A stretch of 41,472 nucleotides of DNA from Candidatus Krumholzibacteriota bacterium (GTDB lineage Bacteria; Krumholzibacteriota; Krumholzibacteriia; LZORAL124-64-63), in NCBI GenBank assembly GCA_024275485.1, contig JAJRZA010000094.1:1-41472 (forward strand), given 5' to 3'. The translations under genes were made by a program, and so were the position numbers. Position 1 is the stretch's first letter; the number at the start of each line of letters is the position of its first letter. The notes under the pieces were generated by a model that saw nothing but the letters and a program-made list of their open reading frames with translations, ran no database searches and was not told the DNA's origin. Shown here piece after piece: positions 18,239 to 25,055 of the stretch.

Positions 18239-19214
18239 TTCCAACAAACCTCCATTCGTCTTTACTGTTGATAAAGCTGATGTCGGCATGCGTCTCGATA
18301 CTTTCCTGGTCGAACATTGTCCCGATTTCTCCCGCACCCGAATACAGTCCGATCTCGGCGAAGGTCGAATCCTGGTGGAGGGACGAAAGCGCCCCAAGGG
18401 ATTCAGGTTGAAAGCCGGCTGGCAAGTCAGCTTCGATCCCAGTCCGGTCAAAACCCTCCAGGCGGTGGCCCAGGATATTCCGTTGGATATCATATATCAG
18501 GATGAGGATATCCTGATTTTGAACAAGGCTGCGGGCATGGTTGTTCACCCGGCACCGGGTCACCCGGATGGCACGGTGGTCAATGCCCTCCTGCATCATT
18601 TCAAGGATTTGAATGCCGGGGGCGATCCCTTGCGACCGGGTATCGTTCACCGATTGGACCGTGATACTTCCGGATTGATGGCCATTGCGCTGAACGACCT
18701 GGCCCACAACCGACTGGCCGAGCAGCTGCGGGACCGTGTTATGGGACGCAATTACCGGACTTTCAGCTGGGGACAGTGGGATAAGGACAAAGGTACCTTG
18801 AAAGGTGATATTGGCCGTCATCCCAGGCACCGCGTGCGTATGGCCGTGGTGGAACAAGACGGCCGGACCGCCGTGACTCATTTTGAAGTGCTGGAAGATT
18901 TCGGATTTGTCCAGTTTTGCCAGGTCAAACTTGAAACTGGCAGGACTCATCAAATCAGGGCCCATTTTCATCATTTTCATCACCCAGTGGTTGGGGACCC
19001 CATCTATGGTGACGACCGCAGAGTTTTGGGTGTTCATCCCATGGATCGGGTCAAGGCCCAGGCCATGGTCAAGGCTGCAGGGCGTCAAATGTTGCATGCC
19101 TGGCGTTTGGATCTGGTTCATCCCCGTACCGGCAAAGCCATGACTTTCGAAGTGGACCTGCCGAAGGATATGGCTCATGTCCTGACGGGCCTGCACAAAG
19201 AAACCCGAAACTAG
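18231..19214 (+). CDS. rluD: RluD-family 23S rRNA pseudouridine synthase
   Basis: Converts uridine to pseudouridine in structured RNA, most likely 23S rRNA; 327 residues. An S4 RNA-binding domain (about residues 15-75, MRLDTFLVEHC) precedes the catalytic domain. The catalytic Asp is D143 in VHRLDRDTSGL; LNKAAGMVVHPAPGH and ETGRTHQIRAHF are also present. The start is GTG at 18231, with GAGG six bases before it, overlapping the lspA end by eight bases. The lspA-rluD (ylyB) pairing is widespread. The exact target (RluD or RluC class) cannot be settled from sequence alone. Confidence 0.9.
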   Translation: MNNSNKPPFVFTVDKADVGMRLDTFLVEHCPDFSRTRIQSDLGEGRILVEGRKRPKGFRLKAGWQVSFDPSPVKTLQAVAQDIPLDIIYQDEDILILNKAAGMVVHPAPGHPDGTVVNALLHHFKDLNAGGDPLRPGIVHRLDRDTSGLMAIALNDLAHNRLAEQLRDRVMGRNYRTFSWGQWDKDKGTLKGDIGRHPRHRVRMAVVEQDGRTAVTHFEVLEDFGFVQFCQVKLETGRTHQIRAHFHHFHHPVVGDPIYGDDRRVLGVHPMDRVKAQAMVKAAGRQMLHAWRLDLVHPRTGKAMTFEVDLPKDMAHVLTGLHKETRN

Positions 19215-19351
19215 GCTCTTGCGGGTCTGGACACGGATCAGGGCTTCGGCTATTGTGCCATGAGTTGAGGACACTGATTTTTCGACGGTTGTCAGCCGCA
19301 GTTGTCTCCGGTAACTATTTCCGGCAAAGCAAACCAACAAGTGAGTGATTC

Positions 19352-19690
19352 GTGAAGCTGAAAGAAAGAATCCGAGATGGTGTGGCCATTCTGGAAATGA
19401 GCGGCAAACTCATGGGTGGGCCCGATGCCGAAGCTTTCGATGAGGTTCTCAAAACCCTGATCCATGAGGGTACCTGCAACGTCATCGTCAGTCTGGACAA
19501 GGTGAAGTGGGTCAACAGCACGGGTCTGGGGATTCTGATTTCCGGTTACACCACCCTGCGGAAAAGTGGGGGAGAGTTGAAACTGCTGAAGGTTTCCGAA
19601 CGTATTGAAAACATCTTCATCGTCTCCAAGCTTTTTACGGTGTTTGAATCCTATCAGGATGAAGATGAAGCCGTGCAAAGCTTTTCCTGA
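19352..19690 (+). CDS. STAS-domain anti-sigma factor antagonist (RsbV/SpoIIAA-like)
   Basis: A 112-residue single STAS-domain protein. The phosphorylation site is S56 in WVNSTGLGIL, and the rest fits SpoIIAA/RsbV. In such systems the unphosphorylated form binds the anti-sigma kinase and frees its sigma factor or other target. GTG start; the ribosome binding site is weak (AGTGAGTG). The kinase partner begins 16 bases downstream. No sigma factor or PP2C phosphatase gene is adjacent, so the output is unknown. Confidence 0.88.
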   Translation: MKLKERIRDGVAILEMSGKLMGGPDAEAFDEVLKTLIHEGTCNVIVSLDKVKWVNSTGLGILISGYTTLRKSGGELKLLKVSERIENIFIVSKLFTVFESYQDEDEAVQSFS

Positions 19691-19706
19691 GCCAGGGCGG
19701 GTAGCA

Positions 19707-20129
19707 TTGACTTCCAGGGTTATTTTGAAACTTCCAAGCCAGATGCAGTTCCTCGGATTGCCGGATGCGGTTCTTATGGAAATCGGCAGCGACCTGGAAT
19801 GTTGCACCCGCTCCCTTGAAGAACTGGGAACTTCGGTCATTGAAGCCTGCACCAATGCCATGGAACACGGCAACAAGCTCGATGAGAAAACCCCCATCGA
19901 AGTCATCTTTGATGTGAATGATCTCACTATTTCCGTCACGGTCCTGGATCGGGGACCCGGTTTTGATTTTGACAGCTGGCGACCCTCCAATGAGCTGATG
20001 CGGGAGAGGGGCAGGGGTATTCTGATCATGCGCGAATTCTGCGATTCTGTGGAATTCAGCCGTCACGAAGATGGGCGCTTCATGATCGTCCTGGTAAAAA
20101 AGCTTGATCCCGATGATGACTGCGACTGA
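19707..20129 (+). CDS. RsbW/SpoIIAB-like anti-sigma serine kinase
   Basis: GHKL ATPase-type kinase, 140 residues. The N box is VIEACTNAMEHGNK, the G1 box VLDRGPGFD and the G2 region RGRGILIMREFCDSVEF. Partner switching with the STAS protein just upstream is the expected mechanism: the kinase phosphorylates STAS Ser and holds a target when STAS is phosphorylated. I choose the TTG at 19707, the first plausible start after the upstream gene, because an earlier in-frame start would overlap it by 86 bases; the start is uncertain. It overlaps ruvX. Confidence 0.85.
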   Translation: MTSRVILKLPSQMQFLGLPDAVLMEIGSDLECCTRSLEELGTSVIEACTNAMEHGNKLDEKTPIEVIFDVNDLTISVTVLDRGPGFDFDSWRPSNELMRERGRGILIMREFCDSVEFSRHEDGRFMIVLVKKLDPDDDCD

Positions 20130-20556
20130 CTCCCCTTCTGTTTTTCTGGGCCTGGACTACGGGTTGCGGCGCATTGGCCTGGCGGTGGGCGATGCTGACC
20201 AAAAGCTTGCTTTTGCCTGCGGCACCCATGTAGAGGGCCGCGATGGATCCATTTTCAAATATTTGTTGGGCATTATTGAGGAACGCGAGGTCACCGTCCT
20301 TGTGATGGGTCTGCCACTGCAAACCGACGGCACCGATGGTGAAATCACTGAAAAAACCCGTCGTTTTGCCAGTCGTCTCGAAGACGAGTTTGCTTTGCCG
20401 GTGATTCTCTGGGATGAGCGTTACAGCAGCCAGGAAGCAGACCGTTGGTTGCAGGCCAAACGCAAAAAATCCAAGGAAGACCGGGACTCACTCGCAGCAG
20501 AGATCATTCTCCAATCCTATTTGGACAGTCTTGATGCCGGAAAGTCACTACCATGA
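20113..20556 (+). CDS. ruvX: Putative pre-16S rRNA nuclease / Holliday junction resolvase YqgF
   Basis: RNase H-fold protein, 147 residues, of the YqgF/RuvX family, implicated in 16S rRNA 5' processing and earlier proposed as a resolvase. LGLDYGLRRIGLAVGD holds the first acidic residue, VMGLPLQTDGTDGE the loop, and LWDERYSS and DSLAAEIILQSYLD the others. ATGs at 20113 and 20116 and a TTG at 20104 are all possible; I use 20113. It overlaps the kinase gene by 17 bases, and its TGA overlaps mltG, so the four genes are probably one unit. Confidence 0.9.
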   Translation: MMTATDSPSVFLGLDYGLRRIGLAVGDADQKLAFACGTHVEGRDGSIFKYLLGIIEEREVTVLVMGLPLQTDGTDGEITEKTRRFASRLEDEFALPVILWDERYSSQEADRWLQAKRKKSKEDRDSLAAEIILQSYLDSLDAGKSLP

Positions 20557-21686
20557 AGCGCCTGATATTAGGCAGTTTTCTGATCATACTCGTGCTGGTC
20601 TCGGGCCTGGGTATTTGGGGATGGCAGCAATGGACCGGCCCCGGCCCTTCAGCCGGCCACAATTCAGAACCGGTCTTGTTGGAGATTCCCCAGGGCATGA
20701 CCTTGAGCGCTGCCGCCGATACTTTGGTCGGTCGAGGCTTGCTCCGGCATCGGCGTATTTTTTTGCTGGGAGCCAGGGCCGTCGGGCAGGATCGTGGTTT
20801 GCGCGCCGGGTTGTACCAGTTGCAGATGGGTGCATCCGCCCGGGATTTGCTTACCAACCTGACCTCTGGGCAAACGGTGCAGATTCGCTTGACCATAGCA
20901 GAGGGACTGGACGCTACTGAAGTTGCCCGGATCATGTCTCGGGAACTGGGATTTTCGTCCGCCCAATTCTTGGCCGCTGCAGACTCCCTGGTTCGGGCTG
21001 AAGCCTTGAACGGCACCCTGCTGGACGGGGCAAGGGCCATGGCTGTACTGAATGTGGCGGAACTGGATTCGATATTGTCTCTGGCTTCTCGGCAGGTGGT
21101 CCGTCATTTCCACTGGTGCGAAGGTTATCTGGCACCCGACACCTATCTTTTTTCCGCAGGAACCGAAGCCATCAAGGCTGCTGCCCACCTGATTGAAATC
21201 CAAATGGACCGTCTTGATTCGGCACTGGCCTTGGCATCCGGGAAAACAACCGTCTACAACTCTCCGCATCAATTGCTGACCTTGGCTTCAATTGTCGAGG
21301 CTGAAGCCCGCCGTCAGGATGAACGGCCCCTGATATCTGCCGTTTACAGCAACCGATTGCGTAGGAATTGGCGACTGGAGGCAGACCCAACAGTGGCCTA
21401 CATTCTGGAAAAGCGCGGCAAGAGAATGTTTTACAGAGACCTCGAAGTGGAGTCTCCATATAATGCCTACCGGGTGCGAGGGTTGCCTCCCGGACCCATT
21501 GGGAATCCCGGTCTGGCTGCCTTGTTGGCTTCGGCTCTGCCGGATTCATCCTGCGATGCCATGTATTTTGTTTCAGACGGCCAAGGTGGTCATATTTTTT
21601 CAAGTACTGCTCGGCAGCACCAGGAGGCTGTCCAGCGTTATCGCAAGTCCAAGGCCGCTGAACGTCGAAGGAATAAAAGTGAATAA
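20553..21686 (+). CDS. mltG: Endolytic peptidoglycan transglycosylase MltG
   Basis: Membrane-anchored lytic transglycosylase thought to cut nascent glycan strands and release their ends; 377 residues. One N-terminal helix (residues 4-23) leaves the rest in the periplasm. LysM-like segment VLLEIPQGMTLSAAADTL precedes the YceG domain: EGYLAPDTYLF, the catalytic Glu in LASIVEAEARR near residue 250, EADPTVAYIL, SPYNAYRVRGLPPGPIGNPG and YFVSDGQGGHIF. The ATG overlaps the ruvX stop by four bases. ruvX-mltG pairing is common across bacteria. Confidence 0.93.
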   Translation: MKRLILGSFLIILVLVSGLGIWGWQQWTGPGPSAGHNSEPVLLEIPQGMTLSAAADTLVGRGLLRHRRIFLLGARAVGQDRGLRAGLYQLQMGASARDLLTNLTSGQTVQIRLTIAEGLDATEVARIMSRELGFSSAQFLAAADSLVRAEALNGTLLDGARAMAVLNVAELDSILSLASRQVVRHFHWCEGYLAPDTYLFSAGTEAIKAAAHLIEIQMDRLDSALALASGKTTVYNSPHQLLTLASIVEAEARRQDERPLISAVYSNRLRRNWRLEADPTVAYILEKRGKRMFYRDLEVESPYNAYRVRGLPPGPIGNPGLAALLASALPDSSCDAMYFVSDGQGGHIFSSTARQHQEAVQRYRKSKAAERRRNKSE

Positions 21687-21703
21687 GGTTCAGGTTATCA
21701 ACG

Positions 21704-21732
21704 TTGACCAGATCGCTCGTCGGACTTATAAT
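21704..21732 (+). promoter_or_regulatory. Strong sigma70-type promoter for the small ORF and tRNA-Val
   Basis: TTGACC (21704-21709) and a consensus TATAAT (21727-21732) are 17 bp apart. It lies 48 bases before the small ORF and must also serve the tRNA, since nothing comparable lies between them. Confidence 0.8.
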
Positions 21733-21779
21733 TGTTTCAGCTAAATTGGAAGAATGCTCAGGAAGGAAATTGAAGCATT

Positions 21780-21956
21780 ATGGATTTTTTCCGCAAAACA
21801 ACCCTGCTTTGGCTGGCTTTGGCGTTCATTGTCATTGGCTTTGTAAGTCTGGCCGCCGGAAAGCTCTCGTTGGGGCCCCTGTTTTTGGTGGGAGGATATT
21901 GCGTATTGCTTCCCTTTTTCATCTGGCGTTCCTTCCGGAAAAGCGTGGGCGAATAG
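21780..21956 (+). CDS. Small two-helix membrane protein, stop codon inside tRNA-Val
   Basis: A 58-residue protein, MDFFRKTTLLWLALAFIVIG followed by a short polar link (AAGKLS) and a second helix LGPLFLVGGYCVLLPFFIW ending RSFRKSVGE. The two hydrophobic segments with basic ends predict an inner-membrane hairpin. AGGAAGGA lies 12 bases before the ATG, a rather long spacing, so initiation is plausible but not strong. I have no functional assignment; similar small proteins with an LxPxLLxxGYC motif seem to occur in related bacteria, but I cannot verify this. The last 10 bases, including the TAG, lie inside the tRNA. It is too short to be certain. Confidence 0.6.
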   Translation: MDFFRKTTLLWLALAFIVIGFVSLAAGKLSLGPLFLVGGYCVLLPFFIWRSFRKSVGE

Positions 21957-22023
21957 TTCAGTTGGCTAGAGCGCCTGCTTTACACGCAGGAAGTCGCAGG
22001 TTCGAGTCCTGCTTCGCCTACCA
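21947..22023 (+). tRNA. tRNA-Val (anticodon TAC)
   Basis: A 77-base cloverleaf: acceptor GGGCGAA/TTCGCCT with a G-U first pair, D stem GTTC/GAGC, anticodon stem CCTGC/GCAGG with loop TTTACAC, five-base variable loop, T stem GCAGG/CCTGC with TTCGAGT, and an encoded ACCA end. Anticodon TAC reads valine GUN codons. The G1-U72 pair is unusual for an elongator tRNA. Confidence 0.95.
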
Positions 22024-22036
22024 TAAATAAAAAAAT

Positions 22037-22076
22037 ACCCTTGGATCTAAAAAATTGGTCTGAGGGTTTTTTTTTT
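22037..22076 (+). terminator. Terminator after tRNA-Val
   Basis: ACCCTTGGATC pairs with GGTCTGAGGGT (including three G-U pairs) and is followed by ten T residues. Confidence 0.8.
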
Positions 22077-22144
22077 GCAGTTTCGATTAAGTGATTCGCA
22101 TTTTTTTTAGAATTTCCGTAGTTCTTAGGAAATATAGGGTTGCA

Positions 22145-22174
22145 TTGACTTCTGGGTTATGGTAACCTTATATC
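22145..22174 (+). promoter_or_regulatory. Candidate promoter of the dockerin-like protein gene
   Basis: TTGACT (22145-22150) and TATATC (22169-22174) are 18 bp apart. A leader of about 100 bases would precede the start codon. It contains GGAGGGCTC and a GGGGTTAGCC stretch, but I could not build a convincing riboswitch. Confidence 0.45.
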
Positions 22175-22284
22175 GTCAAGTGATGGATATGTGAGTGGGA
22201 AGGAGGGCTCAACGCAGTTGTCATTGTTTACGCTGGGGTTAGCCACCCTCGCTAGTACGTACCTTGTTTTTTGGAGGTAACCTA

Positions 22285-22926
22285 ATGGTTCTTAGGAAAA
22301 TCACGGGTCTCTTTGTTTGTGCCTTGATTCTCGGCAGCGTGGCTTTTGCTACTGCCGGAATCCCCGACCCTCTTGAAAGTCTCGCTACCATGCCTAACGG
22401 CGGTGGCAGCCCTCTTGCCCTGTTCAATTTGCCTAACGGCAACGGCAATGGTTTCATGAATGCTCAAGTCGTTGGTGTTGGTACCGAAGTGGACGCAACT
22501 ATTGACCTTACCGTCAATGATGCTTTTGGTGTCCCTGTCACTAACTTCCCCGCGGAAGATATGTGGCTGGAATCCACCGGTGGTGGTATGGTTCCTTGCA
22601 TCGGCGGAACTGCTGCTGATCAGGATACCGATGATCTCGGTTATACCACCTGGGCCAATCCCTTGCGGGCTGGCGGCTATGATGCTGGTACCTGTGAAGT
22701 CATGGTCAACGGTAACCCGCTGATCAGCGCTGGCGTGCCCTTCGCTCTGGCTTTCAATAGCTCCGACATCACCGGTGACGGTGTTGTTAATCTGGCCGAC
22801 GTGGGACTCTTCTCGGGCGTCCTTTTTGGTGCTTACGATTTTTCGGCTGACTTCTTCGCCGATGGCACCATGAACTTGGCCGACGTTGGCCGCATGGCTC
22901 TCGGTCTGGGTGCTGCTTGCCCCTAG
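22285..22926 (+). CDS. Secreted protein with dockerin-like EF-hand repeats
   Basis: A 213-residue exported protein. MVLRKITGLFVCALILGSVA then FATA gives a signal peptide. The middle (residues 50-155) is beta-rich with two Cys (MVPCIGG and GTCEVMV), perhaps an Ig-like domain. Residues 161-211 hold two dockerin-type repeats: DITGDGVVNLADVGLFSGV and a second, FADGTMNLADVGRMALGLG, where the first calcium ligand is less regular. Dockerins bind cohesins, but in FCB and related bacteria such repeats often close surface proteins without any cellulosome, and no cohesin is visible here. GGAGG is seven bases before the ATG at 22285. It sits first in a run of three separately controlled secreted-protein genes. 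Confidence 0.85.
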   Translation: MVLRKITGLFVCALILGSVAFATAGIPDPLESLATMPNGGGSPLALFNLPNGNGNGFMNAQVVGVGTEVDATIDLTVNDAFGVPVTNFPAEDMWLESTGGGMVPCIGGTAADQDTDDLGYTTWANPLRAGGYDAGTCEVMVNGNPLISAGVPFALAFNSSDITGDGVVNLADVGLFSGVLFGAYDFSADFFADGTMNLADVGRMALGLGAACP

Positions 22927-23209
22927 AGTGGTGAGACGGAAATCGTAAGATTGGTCTTTCGGTTTTTCGAAGTTATTCGAAAGATACAAAAAGATCTGGT
23001 TGAACTAAACGATTGACGCTGGCTGGATACAACACACTTGATGGGGTTTCCCCAAAGAGTCAGGGGAGCAACTAGGCTTTCCGCCGGTGATCAGATTCAG
23101 AGTGGTCCTGCCGATGCAGGAGGTGGGACCACACATCCAAACTCTCCGGAGTATTGGAAACAGCGGTATAACATCTGAGGTCCTGCTTCAATTTAGCTAG
23201 GAGAATGAA
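22927..23209. other. Structured gene-free leader region
   Basis: There is no gene here. TCTTTCG/CGAAAGA (22955-22961 with 22978-22984) can pair but lacks a T run. Further on two hairpins lie before the next gene: GTGGTCC/GGACCAC (23102-23108 with 23126-23132, with the alternative CCTGC/GCAGG inside) and CCAAACTC/GAGTATTGG (23138-23157). They lie in the likely 5' leader of the gene at 23210. No clear promoter was found; TTGACG at 23013 lacks a convincing partner. Confidence 0.55.
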
Positions 23210-23788
23210 ATGAAAAAGTTGGTAGTTCTGCTGATGGTCATGGTAATGGCCACCTCGGCTTTTGCCATTGTCGATCCCGACACTAACTCCATGGGGTTCT
23301 ACTTCGACACCGAGGCTGACATGCCTTGCAACGATGCCGTGACCCCATACGCGACCGTTCCTGTGGCCCTGACTCTGGTTAACCCCGACTTCGACGCCCT
23401 TTACGGTTTCGAAGCTGGTTACCACCTGGAAGGACCTGCCCAGGTTCTGAGTGTTGAATTTCTGAACCCCCAGGCCCTGAATGTTGGAAGTAATACCAAC
23501 ATGATCGTTGGATTCGGTTCCCCTACCGTTACATCCCCGATCACCACTGTTGCTATTGTCAACGTTCTGTACCTGTCCACCACCAACGAGCCTGTTGATT
23601 TCATGCTCCACGGCACCACCCCCAGCTCCATCGACCCGGCTTACCCCGTGTTCCTGCTGGCCGATGGTGTGCTTATCTCTGGTGGCATGAGTACTGTTGA
23701 TGGTCCTAATGCCCAGATCAACGGTGGTTGCCTTGTGGTAGCTACTGAAGAGATGAGCTTCGATAGCGTCAAGAGCCTTTACCGGTAA
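23210..23788 (+). CDS. Secreted protein with C-terminal SFDSVKSLYR tail
   Basis: A 192-residue exported protein of unknown function. MKKLVVLLMVMVMATSAFA is a signal peptide; the mature part begins near VDPDTNSMGFYFDTEADM and is beta-rich with few charges. It is a paralogue of the 24241 protein: both have N-terminal GFY.D.ADM, a central VG.G.P, and the same last 17 residues at 13 positions (VVATE..SFD.VK.LYR). The basic, aromatic end stands out from the bland body and could be a sorting or anchoring signal. AGGAGA is six bases before the ATG. A perfect terminator follows 45 bases downstream, so it is probably a single-gene, possibly abundant, transcript. Confidence 0.85.
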   Translation: MKKLVVLLMVMVMATSAFAIVDPDTNSMGFYFDTEADMPCNDAVTPYATVPVALTLVNPDFDALYGFEAGYHLEGPAQVLSVEFLNPQALNVGSNTNMIVGFGSPTVTSPITTVAIVNVLYLSTTNEPVDFMLHGTTPSSIDPAYPVFLLADGVLISGGMSTVDGPNAQINGGCLVVATEEMSFDSVKSLYR

Positions 23789-23832
23789 TTTGGTGCTACA
23801 GCTTTATGCTGTTCGCGGTTTTGCCGCAAAAA

Positions 23833-23864
23833 GCCCGGCTTTTTCAGCCGGGCTTTTTTTTTTT
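23833..23864 (+). terminator. Strong terminator after the 23210 gene
   Basis: GCCCGGCT and AGCCGGGC form a perfect 8-bp stem with a five-base loop, flanked by A and T runs (eleven T residues). Confidence 0.95.
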
Positions 23865-24240
23865 GATTGTCGAAATTTTCCGCAAAATGCATTGTTTCAT
23901 TTTTGTTTTTTCTGATTCCGACCTTTCAAACACTTGGAAAATTAACTATTTATAAGAAAATCTTGGATAAAGGCTTGAAAGGAACATAGCTTGCACGTAT
24001 TCTAATAATGTGAAAAATACCCACAACAACATTTTTTTGGTCAATTTTTTTTTGATTGGTCCGAAATCAATGCTTGTGGCCGAGGTTTTATGCGGGTATC
24101 TTTTCCACGACATAGTTGTGGCCAGGAATGACCGCTTGATCCCGCATCTGTAGGAACACACAACCACGGGGTCAGTGGCCAAATTGTGACTTCTGGACCC
24201 CAGGGCTGAAAATGGATTTTCCACGAAAGGGGAAATTAAC
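23865..24240. other. AT-rich gene-free region and long leader
   Basis: No gene is supported on either strand. The first 200 bases are AT-rich with several T runs. From about 24070 the region looks like a transcribed leader; TTGTGGCC occurs twice in direct orientation, around 24074 and 24115. AAAGGGGAAATTAAC provides the ribosome binding site of the next gene. Confidence 0.6.
23975..24003 (+). promoter_or_regulatory. Candidate promoter of the 24241 gene
   Basis: TTGAAA (23975-23980) and TATTCT (23998-24003) are 17 bp apart in an AT-rich setting; the resulting leader would be about 230 bases, unusually long. Confidence 0.4.
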
Positions 24241-24855
24241 ATGAAGAAAATGTTCTTTGCCGTCTCCGCGCTGGCGGCCCTCTCGCTGCTTGCTCCCACT
24301 ATGGGCTTTGCTCAAGGCGCTGACAATCAGCTGGGATTTTATTCAGACGCTGACATGAGTTCCTCTAGTTTGGATGCGGCTGCGTACTCCACTGTAGAGG
24401 TTTTCATGATAGTGACAAACCCCTACAATGATACCGAAAACCGCGCTATTGAATCCATCTTTGGCATTGAGTTTAGTGTCATGATACCTGCTGGTACGGC
24501 TCAAGTGATTAGTACAACTTGGACCAATAATGCAAATGCCATCGATGTTGATAATACCCCTGATAACCACATTGTTGGTTGGGGTCTTCCTGTTCCGACT
24601 GTTGGCGGTGTGATTCAATTGGGCACCAAGAGCGTCCTCTTGTTGACCGCTGATCCATTTGTGATCCACATTGCTCCCCACATCACAACTCCCAGCATTC
24701 CAGGTGCCATGGCTATCCTGGATTTCGACGGTTCGACCATTCAGCCCATCTATCCGTCTTCAGGCAGCTATGATAACCCTGTCTTTGGTTTCAACACCAC
24801 TGTTGTTGCAACCGAGCCTACATCCTTCGACAACGTGAAGGCTCTGTATCGGTAA
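24241..24855 (+). CDS. Secreted protein with C-terminal SFDNVKALYR tail
   Basis: A 204-residue exported protein, paralogue of the 23210 product. Signal peptide MKKMFFAVSALAALSLLAPT then MGFAQ; the mature part starts GADNQLGFYSDADM. It is beta-rich, with many Thr, Asn and Pro residues and no Cys in the mature part. The end VVATEPTSFDNVKALYR repeats the paralogue's tail. Identity in the middle is much lower than at the ends, suggesting the ends are under selection. GGGG precedes the ATG by about eight bases. It has its own terminator. Function is unknown; a structural or surface-layer-type role is only a guess. Confidence 0.85.
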   Translation: MKKMFFAVSALAALSLLAPTMGFAQGADNQLGFYSDADMSSSSLDAAAYSTVEVFMIVTNPYNDTENRAIESIFGIEFSVMIPAGTAQVISTTWTNNANAIDVDNTPDNHIVGWGLPVPTVGGVIQLGTKSVLLLTADPFVIHIAPHITTPSIPGAMAILDFDGSTIQPIYPSSGSYDNPVFGFNTTVVATEPTSFDNVKALYR

Positions 24856-24870
24856 GGGTAATGTTGATTT

Positions 24871-24907
24871 TTCCCTCCCGTTTTGCCACGGGGGGGAATT
24901 TTTTTTT
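24871..24907 (+). terminator. Terminator after the 24241 gene
   Basis: TTCCCTCCCGT pairs with ACGGGGGGGAA (one G-U pair) and is followed by nine T residues. Confidence 0.9.
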
Positions 24908-24956
24908 GTGCTGGTTGTATCTATCCGGTCAGGTCTTGTTCAGGTCGGAAGGACCA

Positions 24957-24985
24957 TTGACCCTTTCCGGCTTCGTACATATACT
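24957..24985 (+). promoter_or_regulatory. Promoter of the C25 peptidase operon
   Basis: TTGACC (24957-24962) and TATACT (24980-24985) are 17 bp apart, 71 bases before the peptidase start. It probably drives the three genes to 32321. Confidence 0.75.
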
Positions 24986-25055
24986 GAAAATGAAACGATA
25001 CCCTGCTGTCGGCCCCTGAATCAGCTTCCCAATTTCCCAAAGTATGGAGTCCACC

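Noticed and set aside
23030-23160. Cyclic-di-GMP-I (GEMM) riboswitch before the 23210 gene
   Set aside because: Some GC-rich hairpins are there, but the conserved GCAAAGCC and tetraloop-receptor elements are not; only a structured leader is claimed.
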